A stretch of 64,000 bases of DNA, from assembly GCF_002909255.1 (NCBI RefSeq), contig NZ_PIOB01000007.1:62001-126000 (forward strand). Reading direction: 5' to 3'. This DNA comes from Arenibacter hampyeongensis (GTDB taxonomy: Bacteria; Bacteroidota; Bacteroidia; Flavobacteriales; Flavobacteriaceae). Below the pieces are notes generated by a model. It was not told the DNA's origin. It did no database searches and saw nothing but the letters and a program-made list of their open reading frames with translations. Shown in pieces: positions 7,549 through 16,641 of the stretch (the stretch's first letter is position 1; each line of letters starts with the position of its first letter). Made by a program: the position numbers and the translations under genes.

Positions 7549-9168
7549 ATGGGAATAAAATGGAACATTATAGCTTTCTTAATTTTGTTTTGTACAGTTG
7601 GCCATGGTCAAGAAAGCGCATATGTAAGTGGAATGCTACTCGATGCCGAAACTATAGAACCTATTTCCTTTGCCAGTATTAGGGTCAAGAATAGGGCCGT
7701 GGGGGTGATTTCAAACAATGATGGCAGCTTTAGGATCCCTCTTAAATTTAGGGAGCTTAATGACACTTTGGAGATGACCTCTATGGGCTATGATTCCAGG
7801 GAAATTATAATTGGCGATTTATTGACAGATGAGCTCAATAGGTTGTTTTTAAACCCAATGCTTATCCAATTGGATGAGGTTACTTTAAAGGCTTCCAAAA
7901 AAAGAGGAAAAGACAGAAATACTGGAAATAATAAAAGGCCCAATTCTGCAGAGGGGATTATTGCTCAGGCTATCAAAAATATTCCGTTGAATTATCCCTT
8001 TGACCCTCAGTCCTACGTTGGTTACTACAGGGATTACCAATGGAAATCAGGAGGTTATACCAATTTGAATGAGGCGATTGTTGAGGTTTTTGATAAGGGT
8101 TTCGGGACTTCTGATTATGAGGATTCCAATACAAGGATTTATGAGTACTCCAGAAACATGAACTTTCCAATTGATTCTTTAAGTGAAAGGCTATATGACT
8201 ATGGCGAATACAAGACCAAGACTATCCCCAAAGCTTTTTTAAAAAGTTACGGGGGCAATGAGTTTGTAATTTTACGTATCATGGATGCCATTAGGAATTA
8301 TAACACCTTTTCCTATTCCTTTGTTGATCATTTGGATACCGATTTTTTAAAGAACCATGATTTTTCTCTGGAAGATGATACTTATTTGGACGGGGAAGCA
8401 TTGTATGTTATAGACATATATAAGCACAATTGGAAGTTTATGGTCCGGGGCAGGATTTATATTTCAAAGGATAACTTTGAAATCGTTAAATTGGAATATG
8501 CCACCTATGACGCTTTATTGGGGACGAGAAAAATAAGGAAGACCAGTAAAAGAATAGAGGATAGATTGCTCTACCGAACTGTAGTGGAGTACAAGAAACA
8601 GAATGACAAAATGTTTCCCAGTTACATTTCCTTTAGTAATAAATTTGAGGTAAAAGTACCACCGGTTTTTACCGCCAAGAATGTGTTTATAGACTATGAA
8701 AACAAGCTATTTGAAGTTGTATTTAATAGGGTACCCTTGAATTTCAAGGTGCTTAAAGATAAGAATTACAATATTAGTTATAAAGGCAGGGGCATAGATA
8801 TCGAGAAAATTGTTCTTGCGGATAGTGTAACCGTTCAGTTGTATCCCAAGATGAACCTTGGAGATCAGGCCTTGGAGGTTTTTCACACGGATCCAGAGGA
8901 TATAGCCAAAGATGATTTTCAAATAGTCATGGATAACATTATTGATTTGGATGGGAATAAGTTGGATTACTCCGAGACGTATTCCTTAATGCAGTTCAGG
9001 GAGTTTTTTGTACAACAGCAAAAGCCACTAAGACATAATCCGGATACTAGTCTTTTTATGGATAAAAATTGGCCTATATTCGAGGATCAGCCTATTGTGA
9101 AACCTGATAATTATAGCGATTTTTGGATGAACACTCCATTGCTTAACGAAGGCACGATTTTAAAATAG
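7549..9168 (+). CDS. Carboxypeptidase-regulatory-like domain protein, exported
   Basis: 539 residues. A signal peptide (ending near GHGQ) is followed by a CarboxypepD_reg-like beta-sandwich (about residues 25-110, with the NNDGSFRIPL turn) and a long uncharacterised C-terminal region of mixed strands (about 135-539). This family is common in Bacteroidota, where the N-terminal fold also opens TonB-dependent transporters, but no plug or barrel is visible here, so it is not a SusC protein. It is probably an envelope-facing protein of unknown function. Start chosen at the ATG at 7549 rather than TTG 7543. Confidence 0.8.
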   Translation: MGIKWNIIAFLILFCTVGHGQESAYVSGMLLDAETIEPISFASIRVKNRAVGVISNNDGSFRIPLKFRELNDTLEMTSMGYDSREIIIGDLLTDELNRLFLNPMLIQLDEVTLKASKKRGKDRNTGNNKRPNSAEGIIAQAIKNIPLNYPFDPQSYVGYYRDYQWKSGGYTNLNEAIVEVFDKGFGTSDYEDSNTRIYEYSRNMNFPIDSLSERLYDYGEYKTKTIPKAFLKSYGGNEFVILRIMDAIRNYNTFSYSFVDHLDTDFLKNHDFSLEDDTYLDGEALYVIDIYKHNWKFMVRGRIYISKDNFEIVKLEYATYDALLGTRKIRKTSKRIEDRLLYRTVVEYKKQNDKMFPSYISFSNKFEVKVPPVFTAKNVFIDYENKLFEVVFNRVPLNFKVLKDKNYNISYKGRGIDIEKIVLADSVTVQLYPKMNLGDQALEVFHTDPEDIAKDDFQIVMDNIIDLDGNKLDYSETYSLMQFREFFVQQQKPLRHNPDTSLFMDKNWPIFEDQPIVKPDNYSDFWMNTPLLNEGTILK

Positions 9169-9182
9169 GGACAAATAAAAAA

Positions 9183-9209
9183 CCGCCCCTCTTATAACAA
9201 GAGGAACGG
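9183..9209. terminator. Imperfect terminator between convergent genes
   Basis: CCTCTT (9188-9193) pairs with AAGAGG (9199-9204), extended by CCG/CGG across a two-base internal mismatch, with A-runs to the left and AT-rich sequence to the right. It separates the exported protein gene from the convergent GSII gene. Confidence 0.6.
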
Positions 9210-9244
9210 TCGGTAAAAATAATCAACAATTATTTTTATTCTCT

Positions 9245-10258
9245 TTATATTTTAACCGATTTAACAGTTTTAACGATTCTACCGGCAATTTTGTATGGAT
9301 CACCGTTTGAAGCTGGTCTTCTATCTTCCAACCAACCTTTCCAGCCTTTTTGAACTGTAATGATCGGAATTCTAATAGAGGCACCCCTGTCGGAAATACC
9401 ATAACTAAAGTCATGTATAGAGGCTGTTTCGTGCTTTCCTGTTAAACGTTGATCGTTGAACTCACCATAAACTGCAATGTGCTCTTTAACAACTGGACGG
9501 AAGGCTTCACATATTTTTTCGTAAACTTCTCTTGACCCACATGTTCTCAATGTAGTGTTGGAGAAATTCGCATGCATTCCTGAACCATTCCAATCCGTAT
9601 CACCAAGAGGTTTAGGATGGTATTCAATATAGTAACCATGTTTTTCAGTTAATCTATCCAATAGATATCTGGCAACCCAAATCTCATCACCTGCTCTTTT
9701 GGCGCCTTTGGCGAACAATTGAAATTCCCATTGTCCACAAGCTACTTCTTGGTTTATACCTTCGAAGTTTAAACCTGCATCGATACAGGCATCTGCATGC
9801 TCTTCTACCAAATCACGACCATGGGTATTTAGACCGCCAACAGAACAGTAGTACATACCTTGTGGTTTAGGATATCCACCTCTAGGGAATCCTAAAGGAA
9901 GCTCCGTTTTAGTATCCATTATGAAATATTCTTGCTCAAACCCAAACCAGAAGTCATTATCTTCATCTTCAATTGTAGCTCTACCATTGGATATGTGCGG
10001 AGTGCCATCGGCATTCATAACCTCGGTCATTACCAAATATCCATTAATACGATGTGGATCAGGATAGATAGCTACTGGTTTTAACACACAGTCAGAAGAT
10101 CCTCCTTCAGCCTGGCGGGTTGAACTTCCATCAAAGGACCAGATTGGGCAATCTTCCAATTTACCACTGAAATTTTCCTCAACCTTAGTTTTACTCCTCA
10201 TGTTTTGTGTGGGCTCGTACCCATCCAACCAAATGTATTCTAATTTAGACTTGCTCAT
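9245..10258 (-). CDS. glnII: Glutamine synthetase, type II (eukaryote-like GSII)
   Basis: 337 residues, the compact GSII length rather than the roughly 470 of GSI. It condenses glutamate and ammonia to glutamine with ATP. Visible family features are the N-terminal beta-grasp IWLDGYEPTQ with WSFDGSSTRQA, the metal-binding FGFEQEYFIMD, the substrate/ATP segment NGSGMHANFSN and the C-terminal RGASIRIP. There is no C-terminal adenylylation loop of the GSI type. It is divergent from the GSIII gene, and the 196-base intergenic region between them carries candidate nitrogen operator copies (see 10317-10416). An identical -7 box is shared with glnN and glnK. Confidence 0.95.
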   Translation of the reverse strand: MSKSKLEYIWLDGYEPTQNMRSKTKVEENFSGKLEDCPIWSFDGSSTRQAEGGSSDCVLKPVAIYPDPHRINGYLVMTEVMNADGTPHISNGRATIEDEDNDFWFGFEQEYFIMDTKTELPLGFPRGGYPKPQGMYYCSVGGLNTHGRDLVEEHADACIDAGLNFEGINQEVACGQWEFQLFAKGAKRAGDEIWVARYLLDRLTEKHGYYIEYHPKPLGDTDWNGSGMHANFSNTTLRTCGSREVYEKICEAFRPVVKEHIAVYGEFNDQRLTGKHETASIHDFSYGISDRGASIRIPIITVQKGWKGWLEDRRPASNGDPYKIAGRIVKTVKSVKI

Positions 10259-10292
10259 AATATTTCTTGTTGATTTTTATTATTAACGCAGA

Positions 10293-10300
10293 CAAAAATA
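10293..10300 (-). promoter_or_regulatory. -7 promoter element of glnII
   Basis: Plus strand CAAAAATA reads TATTTTTG on the minus strand. It lies 34 bases from the ATG. Instead of a -33 TTG, a motif copy (CC, T-run, GGG at 10320-10334) lies 19 bases upstream. Confidence 0.6.
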
Positions 10301-10316
10301 ATAATTTTCATCATAT

Positions 10317-10416
10317 ACGCCATTTTTTAGTGGGTTAAATGACAATATTGTCGTTATTTTTTTTGAACCCCCTATTTTTTGTGGGGTAAATTATTAAATA
10401 GTTATTTTTTGTGGTA
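10317..10416. promoter_or_regulatory. Candidate nitrogen operator copies in the glnII/glnN divergent promoter
   Basis: Three related elements lie here. A full inverted element spans 10367-10387: ACCCC at 10367-10371 and GGGGT at 10383-10387, separated by a T-run. Partial copies lie at 10320-10334 (CC, ATTTTTTAG, TGGG) and 10402-10416. The 12-mer TATTTTTTGTGG occurs exactly twice, at 10373 and 10403, 30 bases apart. The partial copies sit at the -33 position of glnII and glnN respectively. The same element is found twice upstream of glnK. No regulator is identified. Confidence 0.6.
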
Positions 10417-10432
10417 TATTTTAATGAATTGC

Positions 10433-10440
10433 TATTTTTG
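10433..10440 (+). promoter_or_regulatory. -7 promoter element of glnN
   Basis: TATTTTTG, identical to the boxes of glnII and glnK, 14 bases before the ATG at 10455. A motif copy with GTGG at 10411-10414 lies 18 bases upstream, in the -33 position. Confidence 0.6.
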
Positions 10441-10454
10441 TCAAAAAAGTATTT

Positions 10455-12641
10455 ATGTCAAATCAAAGGTTTAATGCCATAGCAAACAGTCATACCCGGA
10501 GTAAAATAGAGGTTGAGGAGACCGGGAGGCGTTCAGATTATTTTGGGGTGAATGTGTTTAATGAGCAACGAATGTTGCAATATTTGACCAAAGATGCATA
10601 TGACAGGGTGAAGGCAGCAGTAGTGTCCGGCGCCAAAATAGATAGAAAAGTTGCCGACCAGGTGGCGGAGGGTATGAAAACATGGGCTATCTCCATGGGA
10701 GCCACACACTATACACATTGGTTCCAACCACTTACAGGGGCAACTGCAGAAAAACATGATGCTTTTTTTGACTTTTCACCAGAGGGAAGGGTGATGGAGA
10801 AATTTGGGGGAGGCCAGTTGGTTCAGCAGGAGTCCGATGCTTCTAGTTTTCCTAATGGGGGTATTCGTAATACTTTTGAAGCTAGGGGCTATACGGCATG
10901 GGATCCAACATCGCCGGCATTTTTATATGGCACTACCTTATGTATACCCACTGTATTTGTTGCGTATACCGGTGAGGCCTTGGATAATAAAGCTCCATTG
11001 TTGAGGGCATTGGGTGCAATGGACGAGGCAGCTACTGCCGTGGCAAAGTACTTTGATAAAAATGTGACAAAAGTTAACGCCACCTTGGGATGGGAGCAAG
11101 AATATTTCTTAATTGACAAATCCTTGGCATTTTCACGTCCAGATATAAGTTTAACAGGCCGAACATTGGTAGGGCAGACTGCTGCAAAAGGCCAACAATT
11201 GGATGATCATTATTTTGGGGTTATTCCAAGCCGGGTGTTGAATTTCATGAAGGAACTGGAAATGGAGTGCACTAAATTGGGTATTCCTGTAAAAACAAGA
11301 CATAATGAAGTAGCACCGAACCAGTTTGAATTGGCGCCAATTTTTGAAGAAACCAATTTGGCGGTAGATCACAATCTATTGCTTATGGATGTCATGGAGA
11401 AAATTGCTGACAAACACTTCTTTAAGGTGCTTTTTCATGAAAAGCCCTTCAAGGATATAAACGGTTCTGGAAAGCATAACAATTGGTCATTGGCCACAGA
11501 TACTGGCGTTAATTTGCTTAGCCCTGGCTCCACCCCCATGAAAAACCTTCAGTTTCTAACTTTTTTCGTGAACACTATAAAAGCCGTGGATAATTACGAG
11601 GAATTATTGCGTTCTTCCATAGCTTCTGCAAGTAACGACCATAGATTGGGTGCCAACGAGGCTCCTCCAGCCATCCTGTCGGTTTTTATCGGGGAACAAT
11701 TAAACGAGGTCCTAAATGAATTGGAAGGTGTTACCAAAGGTAAATTATCCCCCGAGGAAAAGACGGAATTAAAGTTGAACGTGGTAGGTAAAATTCCGGA
11801 AATTTTATTGGATAATACGGATCGTAATCGCACCTCCCCATTTGCCTTTACAGGAAATAAATTTGAAATGCGCGGCGTAGGTTCCAAATCCAATTGTGCA
11901 AAGCCAATGACCGTCCTAAATACCATTGTGGCCAAACAGCTTATTGCCTTTAAGAAAGAAGTGGATCTATTGGTGGACAAGAAAGGACTTAAAAAGGATG
12001 AGGCCATTTTCAATGTCCTTCGGGAATATATTAAAACCTCAAAAAGGATTAGATTCGAAGGGGATGGTTACAGTGAAGCCTGGGAAAGTGAGGCAAAATC
12101 CCGTGGCTTGAGCAATAATAAGAATACTCCACAGGCATTACAGGTACTTACCTCCAAGGAAAGCTTGGCATTGTTCAAGTCTATGAATGTCCTGAGTGAA
12201 ATAGAGGTAAGGGTCCGTCAAGAAGTAGAGTTGGAGGAATATATCCTTCATATTCAAATAGAGGGCAGGGTCTTTAATGAGCTTGCTTATGGATATATTA
12301 TTCCGGCTGCAGTGGAATATCAGAATAAATTGATAAAAAATGTGGTAGGTCTAAAAGAGATATACGGTGCCGCCCATAAAAAAATGTCCGAAAGTCAGTT
12401 GGACATCGTGGAGCGAATTTCTGAGCATATCCGTGCCATTAAAATGAAGACCGATGCCATGGTGGACGAAAGAAAGAAAGCCAACAATATGTCTGATATA
12501 AACAAGAAGGCCTTCGCCTACTGTGACAATGTGAGACCTTATTTTGATGAAATTCGCTACCATTGCGATAAATTGGAGCAAGTGGTAGGAGACGAATACT
12601 GGCCCCTGACAAAATATAGGGAACTGTTGTTCATTAAATAA
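10455..12641 (+). CDS. glnN: Glutamine synthetase, type III (GSIII)
   Basis: 728 residues, the typical GSIII length. It catalyses the same ATP-dependent glutamine synthesis as GSII but belongs to the large class described first in Bacteroides. Family features are the N-terminal DYFGVNVFNE segment, the GSIII signature FPNGGIRNTFEARGYTAWD, LGWEQEYFLID (metal site), NEVAPNQFELAP and HNNWSLATD. The C-terminal third is helical, typical of GSIII. It is divergent from the GSII gene and likely part of the same nitrogen-responsive unit. A strong terminator follows at 12668. Confidence 0.96.
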   Translation: MSNQRFNAIANSHTRSKIEVEETGRRSDYFGVNVFNEQRMLQYLTKDAYDRVKAAVVSGAKIDRKVADQVAEGMKTWAISMGATHYTHWFQPLTGATAEKHDAFFDFSPEGRVMEKFGGGQLVQQESDASSFPNGGIRNTFEARGYTAWDPTSPAFLYGTTLCIPTVFVAYTGEALDNKAPLLRALGAMDEAATAVAKYFDKNVTKVNATLGWEQEYFLIDKSLAFSRPDISLTGRTLVGQTAAKGQQLDDHYFGVIPSRVLNFMKELEMECTKLGIPVKTRHNEVAPNQFELAPIFEETNLAVDHNLLLMDVMEKIADKHFFKVLFHEKPFKDINGSGKHNNWSLATDTGVNLLSPGSTPMKNLQFLTFFVNTIKAVDNYEELLRSSIASASNDHRLGANEAPPAILSVFIGEQLNEVLNELEGVTKGKLSPEEKTELKLNVVGKIPEILLDNTDRNRTSPFAFTGNKFEMRGVGSKSNCAKPMTVLNTIVAKQLIAFKKEVDLLVDKKGLKKDEAIFNVLREYIKTSKRIRFEGDGYSEAWESEAKSRGLSNNKNTPQALQVLTSKESLALFKSMNVLSEIEVRVRQEVELEEYILHIQIEGRVFNELAYGYIIPAAVEYQNKLIKNVVGLKEIYGAAHKKMSESQLDIVERISEHIRAIKMKTDAMVDERKKANNMSDINKKAFAYCDNVRPYFDEIRYHCDKLEQVVGDEYWPLTKYRELLFIK

Positions 12642-12667
12642 TTTGGACATTTTTAATTTATTGGATT

Positions 12668-12697
12668 AAAAGCCCACAATTTGTGGGCTTTTTTTTA
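12668..12697 (+). terminator. Intrinsic terminator of glnN
   Basis: AAAAGCCCAC (12668-12677) pairs with GTGGGCTTTT (12683-12692) around a 5-base loop, followed by a T-run. Confidence 0.9.
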
Positions 12698-12707
12698 TGG
12701 ATTCCAC

Positions 12708-12715
12708 TATTTTTG
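12708..12715 (+). promoter_or_regulatory. -7 promoter element of purM
   Basis: TATTTTTG, 16 bases before the ATG at 12732. A TTG at 12681-12683 inside the preceding terminator stem lies 24 bases upstream, a little far for a -33 element. Confidence 0.45.
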
Positions 12716-12731
12716 TCGCAAACTTTTATTC

Positions 12732-13910
12732 ATGAGCTCATCCAACAGCAAAAGATACGATCAAAGAGGGGTTTCTGCTTCCAAAGAAGACGTACATAAT
12801 GCCATAAAAAATATTGATAAAGGTTTGTTTCCACAGGCCTTTTGCAAAATTGTGCCCGATTACCTCACCAATGATAAGGATTACTGTTTGGTGATGCATG
12901 CAGATGGTGCTGGTACAAAATCCTCTTTGGCCTATATGTATTGGAAAGAGACCGGGGATGTTTCCGTTTGGAAGGGGATAGCGCAAGATGCCTTGATAAT
13001 GAATGTGGATGATCTAATTTGCGTTGGGGCTACGGACAATATTATGTTGTCCTCTACCATAGGGAGAAATAAAAATTTAATTCCAGGCGAGGTCATTTCA
13101 GCCATAATCAATGGTACGGAAGAGTTGATCGAAGATTTGGGGAAACATGGAATAACCATTAGGTCTACCGGTGGGGAAACCGCCGATGTAGGAGATTTGG
13201 TACGTACCATTATAGTAGATTCTACCGTAACAGCTAGGTTGAAAAGAAGCGACATAATAGATAATGCCAATATTGAAGCTGGGGATGTGATCGTTGGATT
13301 TTCGTCTTCCGGACAGGCCAGTTATGAAAAGGAATATAATGGCGGAATGGGAAGTAATGGACTTACTTCTGCCAGGCATGATGTTTTTGCCAAATACTTG
13401 GCAGAGAAATACCCTGAAAGTTATGATGCTGCAGTGCCTGAGGATTTAGTGTATTCCGGTAATGTAAGGTTGACAGATGAGGTACCAAACTCCCCCTTAA
13501 ATGCCGGCAAATTGGTGTTGTCACCAACCCGAACCTACGCTCCAATTGTTAAAAAAATACTGAACAAATACGGGGCAAGTGATATTCATGGAATGGTTCA
13601 TTGTAGTGGAGGGGCACAAACCAAAATCCTTCATTTTGTGGAAAACCTTCATATTATAAAAAATAACCTATTTCCAGTCCCGCCATTGTTTCAATTAATT
13701 CAGGAACAATCAGGGACAGATTGGAAGGAGATGTACCAAGTGTTTAACTGTGGCCATAGGTTGGAACTCTATGTTGATCCATCCATTGCCGCTGACCTAA
13801 TCACCATTTCGGAAAGTTTCGGTGTATCAGCACAAATAGTGGGTAAAGTGGAGGCCAATTCTGTTAAAAAACTCACAATTGAAAGCGAGTTCGGCACCTT
13901 TGTGTATTAA
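12732..13910 (+). CDS. purM: Phosphoribosylformylglycinamidine cyclo-ligase (AIR synthase)
   Basis: 392 residues, cytosolic. It closes the imidazole ring in purine synthesis, turning FGAM into AIR with ATP. Visible features are the N-terminal YDQRGVSASKEDV (PurM/PurL fold start), the nucleotide loop region HADGAGTKSSLA, the STGGETADVGD segment and the HGMVHCSGGAQTK segment of the C-terminal domain. It is longer than E. coli PurM (about 345), as usual in Bacteroidota. The longer frame from TTG 12681 starts inside the glnN terminator, so ATG 12732 is chosen. Not co-transcribed with glnN. Confidence 0.92.
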   Translation: MSSSNSKRYDQRGVSASKEDVHNAIKNIDKGLFPQAFCKIVPDYLTNDKDYCLVMHADGAGTKSSLAYMYWKETGDVSVWKGIAQDALIMNVDDLICVGATDNIMLSSTIGRNKNLIPGEVISAIINGTEELIEDLGKHGITIRSTGGETADVGDLVRTIIVDSTVTARLKRSDIIDNANIEAGDVIVGFSSSGQASYEKEYNGGMGSNGLTSARHDVFAKYLAEKYPESYDAAVPEDLVYSGNVRLTDEVPNSPLNAGKLVLSPTRTYAPIVKKILNKYGASDIHGMVHCSGGAQTKILHFVENLHIIKNNLFPVPPLFQLIQEQSGTDWKEMYQVFNCGHRLELYVDPSIAADLITISESFGVSAQIVGKVEANSVKKLTIESEFGTFVY

Positions 13911-13959
13911 GGTATACGAATCCCCTTTTTCCTACGTTGTTTTATAAAGAAATTACGTT

Positions 13960-14403
13960 ATGGAAAGAAAGCAGTTTTTAAGGACCTTAGGGACGGGGGC
14001 GGCGTTCGCACTTACATTTCCATGTTTAAATGGGTGTTCTTCGGATAGTGGTGAAGTTATAGATCCCAAACCAATACCAACCGGGGTCGATTTTACTATA
14101 GATTTAAACTCTGCAGAGGCAGCTAAATTGAAAAATAACGGCGGCTTTATTGTGAAAAATTATGTGGTGGTCGTAAAAAATCTGGAAGGTGTTTTTGTAG
14201 CCGCAAGTCAGGTATGTAGTCATCAACAAACAGATGGAATAAGTTTTAAAACGGAGAATGGAGGTATTTTCAAATGTTCTACGCACGGTTCTACTTTTAG
14301 TCAGGTCGGGACTCCATTAAATCAAATAGGCAATGATATTGCAAAACCCCTTAAAATATTTAAAACGGAGTTAAACGGGCAGATCCTTCGTGTATTTGAA
14401 TAA
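13960..14403 (+). CDS. Exported Rieske [2Fe-2S] protein
   Basis: 147 residues. The Rieske cluster ligands are complete: Cys86-Ser-His88 and Cys106-Ser-Thr-His109-Gly. The N-terminus (ERKQFLRTLGTGAAF..., ending at LNGC, Cys26) looks like a lipoprotein signal with a Tat-like character, but only one basic pair (RK) is present, so the route is uncertain. Small stand-alone Rieske proteins of this kind transfer electrons at the membrane; no cytochrome bc partner is next to it. It lies 49 bases after purM and 254 bases before apbE. Confidence 0.9.
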   Translation: MERKQFLRTLGTGAAFALTFPCLNGCSSDSGEVIDPKPIPTGVDFTIDLNSAEAAKLKNNGGFIVKNYVVVVKNLEGVFVAASQVCSHQQTDGISFKTENGGIFKCSTHGSTFSQVGTPLNQIGNDIAKPLKIFKTELNGQILRVFE

Positions 14404-14657
14404 TCAAATCTGATTTATAACCTACTTTCTTACATGAGTTTTTCCCTAAAATCATTCTGCACACCCTTATTATATGTCTCTTGGAAATTTCCTTTTTTAG
14501 GCAATGGAATTATTTGCTCTATTAATAATCATAGGTTTATGATTGGAGCAAAGGTTACTTTTTATTGGTTGTCTCTTTGTGAGTTGATACCTATCAATGG
14601 CAATTCACTTTTTATTATTAGGAAGGAAAATAGTTCAATTTTTAACGTTGTTTTAGG

Positions 14658-15644
14658 GTGAGGGTTTTATGTTCTCTTATTTTATTTTGGATGGCGCTGA
14701 TGGGCCATGCCCAAGAGCGAAAATTTGTTACGGTTCAACGAACCGTAACCTTAATGGGGGAGAAATTTGATATTACCATAGTAGCCGATAACGAAGAAAT
14801 AGGTTATATAAATATAGAAGAGGCCCTATCTGAAATTAAAAGGATAGAAAAACTAATGTCCTCCTGGGATGAGGAATCGGAAACATCGGAGATCAATAGA
14901 AATGCAGGCATAAAACCGGTGAAGGTTAGTGTGGAACTATTTAAGCTAATAGAAAGGGCTAATCAGATTTCAGAAATTACCGACGGTGCCTTTGATATTT
15001 CATTTGCCGGCCTGGACAAAATTTGGAAATTTGACGGTTCAATGAAATATAAGCCTACCAAAGTACAAATCAAGGAGTCCGTAAGTAAGGTAGGTTACAG
15101 GAAGATCATTCTCAATGAGGAAAATCATACGGTATTTTTACAACTGAAAGGCATGAAGATTGGTTTGGGAGCAATAGCCAAGGGCTATGCTGCTGATAAA
15201 ACCAAAGAGCTTATGATAGAAAAGCAGGTTCGTGCCGGTGTTATCAATGCTTCTGGAGATCTAACAACTTGGGGTACAAAGGCCACGGGTGAGAAATGGT
15301 TGATCGGTATTGCCAATCCACTTAGTAAGGATAAGATATTTTCCTGGCTACCCGTTTTGGAATCTTCGGTAGCTACCTCTGAAAGTTATGACAAGTTTAT
15401 CTCCTTTGATGGAAAAAAATATTCGCATATTATAGACCCACGGTCAGGGCTTCCTACTACAGGAATAAATAGTGTATCCGTCTTTTCCAAAACCGCTGAA
15501 TTTTCAGATGCCTTGGCAACGGCTATTTTTGTGCTCGGCGTTGATTCAGGAATGGCCTTGATAAATCAATTAAAGGGGACAGAAGTAATTATAGTGGACA
15601 GCAACAATAAGATGCATAAAAGTAATGGTATTTTATTCGATTAG
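14658..15644 (+). CDS. apbE: FAD:protein FMN transferase ApbE
   Basis: 328 residues with an N-terminal signal peptide ending near GHAQ. ApbE proteins work outside the cytoplasm and attach FMN covalently to a threonine or serine in DxxSGAT-type sites of target proteins, using FAD and Mg2+. Family features: LMSSWDEESETSEINRN, GAFDISFAGL, a GLGAIAKGYAADK flavin site near residue 170, and HIIDPRSGLPTTGI. The start is GTG at 14658; no in-frame ATG gives a full signal peptide. Its 3' end overlaps the convergent ABC ATPase gene by 12 bases. Possible substrates in view: the C-terminal partial protein at 63162. Confidence 0.93.
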   Translation: MRVLCSLILFWMALMGHAQERKFVTVQRTVTLMGEKFDITIVADNEEIGYINIEEALSEIKRIEKLMSSWDEESETSEINRNAGIKPVKVSVELFKLIERANQISEITDGAFDISFAGLDKIWKFDGSMKYKPTKVQIKESVSKVGYRKIILNEENHTVFLQLKGMKIGLGAIAKGYAADKTKELMIEKQVRAGVINASGDLTTWGTKATGEKWLIGIANPLSKDKIFSWLPVLESSVATSESYDKFISFDGKKYSHIIDPRSGLPTTGINSVSVFSKTAEFSDALATAIFVLGVDSGMALINQLKGTEVIIVDSNNKMHKSNGILFD

Positions 15645-16295
15645 TCTCTTGTTCAGATATCCTTCCCTAACCAATTCTTCCTTTTTTACTATTTCCTTTG
15701 AACATCCATTTTTCAAAAGATATGTGGTATCGCTGACCTCCATAATATCCTTGTAGAAGTGGTCGGTTAGAATTATAATACTGGTCTTTTTTACTTCGTT
15801 GATCAGTGCTTTGAATTTCTCCACAAATAGTGGGGCGATAAAGGAAAAAGGCTCATCCAAAAGTATAATTTCCTTTGTGGACATAAGTATTAGGTAAGCC
15901 TCAATTACCCTTATTTCTCCTGAGGATAAATCTTTGATCCTGGCATTGCCGTATTTTTTAAAACCGTCGAAATGGCTTATAAAAGTGGGCCATGAAACAT
16001 CGAATAACTTAAATGCAAGGTCTAACTTTGTATTTTTTGGCAAAAGAGGATATTGAGGCAGATAGCCTATTGTTCCATTTTGGTAAAGTGGTTTTGGAAG
16101 ACATTTTCCATTGATACGGATGTTCTTATATTTCGGTTGTAAGTCCCCGAACAAAATTCTCAATAAGCATGTTTTTCCACTGCCATTTCTTCCTAGGATT
16201 CCAGTAACTTTGCCTATTTCGGACTTTACATAAATTCCGTATAGGATCTTTTTTCCATCAAACTCCAGTTCTACACTATCTATTTCTAAAATCAA
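15633..16295 (-). CDS. ABC transporter ATP-binding protein (short form)
   Basis: 220 residues, one ATPase domain. Walker A is GRNGSGKT, the signature is LSSGEIR (an SSG variant of LSGGQ) and Walker B is EIILLDEPFS with a normal catalytic glutamate. The H-loop reads TDHF. It overlaps the 107-residue membrane protein by 4 bases (ATGA), so the two are translationally coupled and likely one transporter. No solute-binding protein or larger permease is adjacent; direction and cargo are unknown. Confidence 0.85.
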   Translation of the reverse strand: MILEIDSVELEFDGKKILYGIYVKSEIGKVTGILGRNGSGKTCLLRILFGDLQPKYKNIRINGKCLPKPLYQNGTIGYLPQYPLLPKNTKLDLAFKLFDVSWPTFISHFDGFKKYGNARIKDLSSGEIRVIEAYLILMSTKEIILLDEPFSFIAPLFVEKFKALINEVKKTSIIILTDHFYKDIMEVSDTTYLLKNGCSKEIVKKEELVREGYLNKRLIE

Positions 16296-16615
16296 AATAA
16301 AAGGATAAGGTTTATAAATACCATGGTAATGATAGTATCGAATAACAATGCTAGGACAAAGAGTATTGTTTTTGAAAGGCCGAAATTTTGATAAAACGTC
16401 AAACGTTGCTGCAAGCTAATTTCATAATAAAACAGAAAGACCCCTAAGTAGAACAATATTTTGGAACTCAGGATCATAATATTTGGGTGGGAAATCTTAA
16501 AAATAAGCTTACCGCTAAACAGCATAAAAACGGTAAGGAGAAAGGATATCCACAGATATGGCTTGGCAAAGAGAAAACTCAATTGATAGGTTCTAATTTT
16601 GAAAATTGAATTCAT
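16292..16615 (-). CDS. Small membrane protein, putative ABC permease partner
   Basis: 107 residues with about three hydrophobic helices (near 17-36, 45-64 and 83-106) and no domain I can name. It begins the two-gene operon and overlaps the ATPase gene. It is too short for a usual permease with six helices, so it would need to oligomerise, or the pair is not a transporter in the usual sense. Confidence 0.7.
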   Translation of the reverse strand: MNSIFKIRTYQLSFLFAKPYLWISFLLTVFMLFSGKLIFKISHPNIMILSSKILFYLGVFLFYYEISLQQRLTFYQNFGLSKTILFVLALLFDTIITMVFINLILLF

Positions 16616-16641
16616 CTATGAATAGGATATGCTTAAATGTA

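Noticed and set aside
14434..14661. 75-codon frame between the Rieske gene and apbE
   Set aside because: Composition looks random for AT-rich DNA, no family is recognised, and no promoter or ribosome site is seen. The overlap with the apbE GTG is probably chance.
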